Shown piece after piece: positions 5,735 to 7,846 of a stretch of 7,846 nt of DNA. The position numbers and the translations under genes are program-made. Numbering within the stretch: the stretch's first letter is position 1; the number at the start of each line of letters is the position of its first letter. The notes under the pieces were generated by a model. The model was not told the DNA's origin and ran no database searches. It was given only the letters and a program-made list of their open reading frames with translations. The stretch is from NCBI GenBank assembly GCA_014304965.1, contig JACRTZ010000061.1:1-7846 (forward strand), written 5' to 3'. The DNA is from Vulcanimicrobiota bacterium. GTDB taxonomy: Bacteria; Vulcanimicrobiota; Vulcanimicrobiia; Vulcanimicrobiales; Vulcanimicrobiaceae.

Positions 5735-7190
5735 CGTAACCGACCCCGACGCGCACCTTGCGAAAGCGCGCGGGCGAGGCGCACTGCGCGGTGCGGCCGG
5801 TCTGCATCGGCTCGCCTTTTCCGCAATTCGGCGTACCCCAGGCGACCCACGAGCGCTCGTCGGCAACCGCGTCGCACGAGTTCCAGAACTGCGGCGTTAC
5901 CCCGGCGTAGGTCGGGTTTTTCAGCAGGCGGCCGCGTTTTCCGTTGCGGATCTCCCAACCGATCTCGCAGCCGAACTGAAAGTTGAGCCGGTGGTCGTCA
6001 ATGGACCACGAGCGGTTCGATTCCATGTACACGCCCTCTTTGATGCCGTCGAAGAGCGCGTCGAAGGGCACGTCGCCGGGCAGCAAGTTGAGATTACACA
6101 TGCGGATCATGGGGACGTGTCCCCACGTTTGCGCGCGAACGCAGGCGTTGCTCTCGCGACCGATCGCCTGCGCGGTTTCGCGCGACATTTCGAAACCCAC
6201 GAGCAGCCCGTCGCGAACGATGTCGGAGCGCACGCTTTTCGTGCCTTCGTCGTCGTAAGCGATCGTCGCCAGCCCGCGGGGGATCAGGTTGTCGATGACG
6301 ATCGAGACCTTGTCCGAACCGTAACGCAGCGTCCCCAGCAATTTCGGATCGAGGAAGCTCGTTCCCGAAAAGTTCGCTTCCCAGCCCATGATACGATCGA
6401 GTTCGGCCGCGTGGCCGCACGATTCGTGGATTTGCAGCGAGACTTGCGAGCCGCCGAGGATCACGTCCATCTCGCCGGCCGGGCACTGCGGCGCGTCCAG
6501 CAAGCGATCCGCCTCTTCGCCGATGCGTGCCGCATTGTCTGCGAGGCGCGCGGCTTCCACGATTTCCCAACCGCCGCTTTGGTAGAGGCCGACGTCGCCG
6601 GGGAACGTGCGGTCCTGTGCGTCGCGATCGCCGACGGCGAGGGCCGAAATGCCGGAACCGGTTTGATAGAGGCGTTGTGAGATCTTCGAGCCGTTCGTAT
6701 TGAAGAAAAGCTTGTCGGTTCGCCAGAGGTCGATCCACGCGCGACCGACCGAAATGCGGGGCGTCGCGTGGAGTTCGCGCTCGACTGCGAGCAGATGCGC
6801 GACGCGGTCGCCGAGCGGGACGGTTGCCGGATCGCGTTCGACCGGCGTTTCGTACGAGCCGACGTGCGCGGCGGTCGGAACTGCGGTTCGCATGCCGCGT
6901 CCTCCGGCGGCTCCGGCCTTTGCGATCTCGACTGCGCGCGCCGCGGCGAGGTCGAGCCCGCCGTCGCTCGCGTCGTCGCTCGCTGCGAAGCCCCACGCAC
7001 CGTCAACCATGGCGCGGATGCCGAATCCCGAACTGCCGGAGTCCGAGAGCGACACCACGCTGCCGTTGCGAACCTCGATTCGCTCGCTGCGGCCTTCTTC
7101 GAAACGGATCTCGGCGTACGCGGCGCCCCGAGCGCGCGCGGTGTCGAGCGCGCGCAGCGCGTGCGCCTCGAACGATGGCCGGTTATTCAA
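5727..7190 (-). CDS. tldD: TldD metalloprotease, catalytic subunit
   Basis: This is a 487-aa protein, the expected size for TldD (about 480). The zinc motif is HESCGH (H255, E256, H260). A conserved Cys in 'TPNCGKGE' (C456) matches the third zinc ligand region known from E. coli TldD, so the enzyme should be active. It would pair with the TldE encoded next to it and act on unfolded or peptide substrates in the cytoplasm. Its natural substrate here is unknown. The start is TTG 7190, with GAGG at 7196-7199 five bases upstream; no ATG or GTG gives a better fit. It begins 24 bp after the DUF4337 stop and overlaps tldE by 8 bp, so the three genes are probably one transcript. Confidence 0.94.
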   Translation of the reverse strand: MNNRPSFEAHALRALDTARARGAAYAEIRFEEGRSERIEVRNGSVVSLSDSGSSGFGIRAMVDGAWGFAASDDASDGGLDLAAARAVEIAKAGAAGGRGMRTAVPTAAHVGSYETPVERDPATVPLGDRVAHLLAVERELHATPRISVGRAWIDLWRTDKLFFNTNGSKISQRLYQTGSGISALAVGDRDAQDRTFPGDVGLYQSGGWEIVEAARLADNAARIGEEADRLLDAPQCPAGEMDVILGGSQVSLQIHESCGHAAELDRIMGWEANFSGTSFLDPKLLGTLRYGSDKVSIVIDNLIPRGLATIAYDDEGTKSVRSDIVRDGLLVGFEMSRETAQAIGRESNACVRAQTWGHVPMIRMCNLNLLPGDVPFDALFDGIKEGVYMESNRSWSIDDHRLNFQFGCEIGWEIRNGKRGRLLKNPTYAGVTPQFWNSCDAVADERSWVAWGTPNCGKGEPMQTGRTAQCASPARFRKVRVGVGYDG

Positions 7191-7214
7191 ACGAACCTCG
7201 CAGTGAACGTGAGT

Positions 7215-7775
7215 TTAGTGAACCGGATAGCCAAGGACGAGAAAGACGAGCCCCCCGGCAGCTGCGGCAAGCGAAACGAACAGCAAGGCACGCGATCGCG
7301 TCAGCGCGGCGATCGAAATCATCGCGATCGCCACCTCGAAACAGGTGACGCTCATGTCGAGCGTTTCGTGCGAGCGAACGTACTTCTCCGACTGCTCCTC
7401 GAGGCGTTTTTCGTCTTCTTCGTATTTCAAGGCGGCTTTTTGCAAAGGACCCTTCGCGGCTTTCTCATGGGCCGCGACGTCGCCGAGCGCTTTGCGCTGC
7501 TCTTTCGTGAGGGTCGCCGCCGCCACGAGCGACGCCTCGTCGATGTGCTGTTTGATGCTGCGCGCCTGATAGAAGGCCCACGAATCCGAGGCTCGGGCCT
7601 GAGCAAGGATTGCATCGTTTTTCGATTGCAGCGCCGCCGTCGTGCGCTGATTCGCGAGCAAACTTGCGACGGCTGCGAAGACCGCGAGCAACGCGGCCGT
7701 TATGATGATGGAACGCTCGCCGCCGGATTCTTTTGCACGCTCGACGGCTTCGTGCGCCTTGAACTCGCTAGGCAT
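7215..7775 (-). CDS. DUF4337 family membrane protein
   Basis: This is a 186-aa protein with the marks of DUF4337: a polar N-terminus, a first membrane helix (about 22-42, 'SIIITAALLAVFAAVASLLA'), then the typical 'LQSKNDAILAQARASDSWAFYQARSIKQH' region (about 49-77). A charged, probably coiled-coil middle follows (about 85-138), then two further membrane helices (about 140-160 and 163-182). The family function is unknown. The ATG at 7775 has AAAGGA (7784-7789) eight bases upstream. It is followed after 24 bp by tldD and preceded by an 8-bp overlap with an open frame that runs off the window edge, so it sits inside an operon. Whether it works with the TldD/TldE protease is not shown by the sequence. 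Confidence 0.9.
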   Translation of the reverse strand: MPSEFKAHEAVERAKESGGERSIIITAALLAVFAAVASLLANQRTTAALQSKNDAILAQARASDSWAFYQARSIKQHIDEASLVAAATLTKEQRKALGDVAAHEKAAKGPLQKAALKYEEDEKRLEEQSEKYVRSHETLDMSVTCFEVAIAMISIAALTRSRALLFVSLAAAAGGLVFLVLGYPVH

Positions 7776-7846
7776 GCGTGACGTCCTTTCGGGTGGGCGG
7801 ACGGAGCTCGCGGACCATTTCGAGGCCGCGAAGGACGTCCGTATGA
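7768..7846 (-). CDS. C-terminal tail of an unidentified gene cut by the window edge
   Basis: The minus-strand frame from the window edge encodes 25 residues (HTDVLRGLEMVRELRPPTRK, then DVTHA) and stops at TAG 7770-7768, overlapping the DUF4337 start by 8 bp, the same overlap length as tldD/tldE. Third positions are mostly G or C. This fits an upstream gene of the operon, but the piece is too short to identify. A plus-strand frame from ATG 7774 is also open to the edge, so the strand is not certain. Confidence 0.4.
   Translation of the reverse strand, partial: HTDVLRGLEMVRELRPPTRKDVTHA

Noticed and set aside
1..7846. CRISPR array, tRNA, rRNA, insertion sequence or attachment sites
   Set aside because: No spaced direct repeats of CRISPR type, no cloverleaf or rRNA-like segments, no transposase or terminal inverted repeats were seen on either strand.

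Overview
This is a GC-rich bacterial segment with tight gene spacing and strong G/C preference at third codon positions. The phylum cannot be proved from the sequence. A MalT-type LuxR regulator, a DUF4337 membrane protein, a TldD/TldE pair and an oligopeptide-type binding protein together suggest a soil-type, high-GC lineage such as Candidatus Eremiobacterota (WPS-2) or a relative. That placement is a tentative inference.

Layout. (1) Positions 20-265 (+) hold the C-terminal end of a family-5 (peptide/nickel type) ABC transporter substrate-binding protein. A TAA lies in its frame just upstream, so it is either a broken gene or a contig-edge artefact. (2) Positions 290-346 hold a 19-bp inverted repeat joined to a promoter-like -35/-10. 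(3) Positions 347-1141 (+) encode a 264-aa protein of unknown function. It overlaps, as GTGA, (4) a 875-aa MalT-like STAND/LuxR transcription regulator at 1138-3765 (+). (5) Positions 3766-4040 are a comparatively AT-rich intergenic region with several palindromes: two CRP/FNR-like sites, a CTTACCA/TGGTAAG palindrome, and a second copy of the 19-bp inverted repeat in front of a good sigma70-type promoter. (6) Positions 4041-4298 (+) encode an 85-aa lipoprotein made mostly of six 7-residue repeats (SSQMAIP, then SSMTAIP). It is followed by a strong intrinsic terminator at 4361-4393. (7) A minus-strand operon converges on that terminator. In transcription order it contains the tail of an unidentified gene at the window edge, a DUF4337 membrane protein (7775-7215), TldD (7190-5727) and TldE/PmbA (5734-4409).

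The main observation is that the 19-bp element CTACCC-N7-GGGTAG occurs twice: before the unknown gene/LuxR pair and before the repeat lipoprotein. The two copies match at 17 of 19 positions when one is reverse-complemented. In each, the palindrome ends on the first base of the -35, the -10 follows after 17 bp, and the palindrome-to-(-10) distance is exactly 41 bp. This is the geometry expected for an activator binding around -44. The simplest reading is a small regulon: the LuxR protein, or another dimeric regulator, controls its own operon and a neighbouring surface lipoprotein. The lipoprotein promoter also has a perfect TGTGA-N6-TCACA site over its predicted transcription start, so it may integrate a second signal. 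The DUF4337-tldD-tldE operon is a separate unit, and a functional link to the rest is only speculation.
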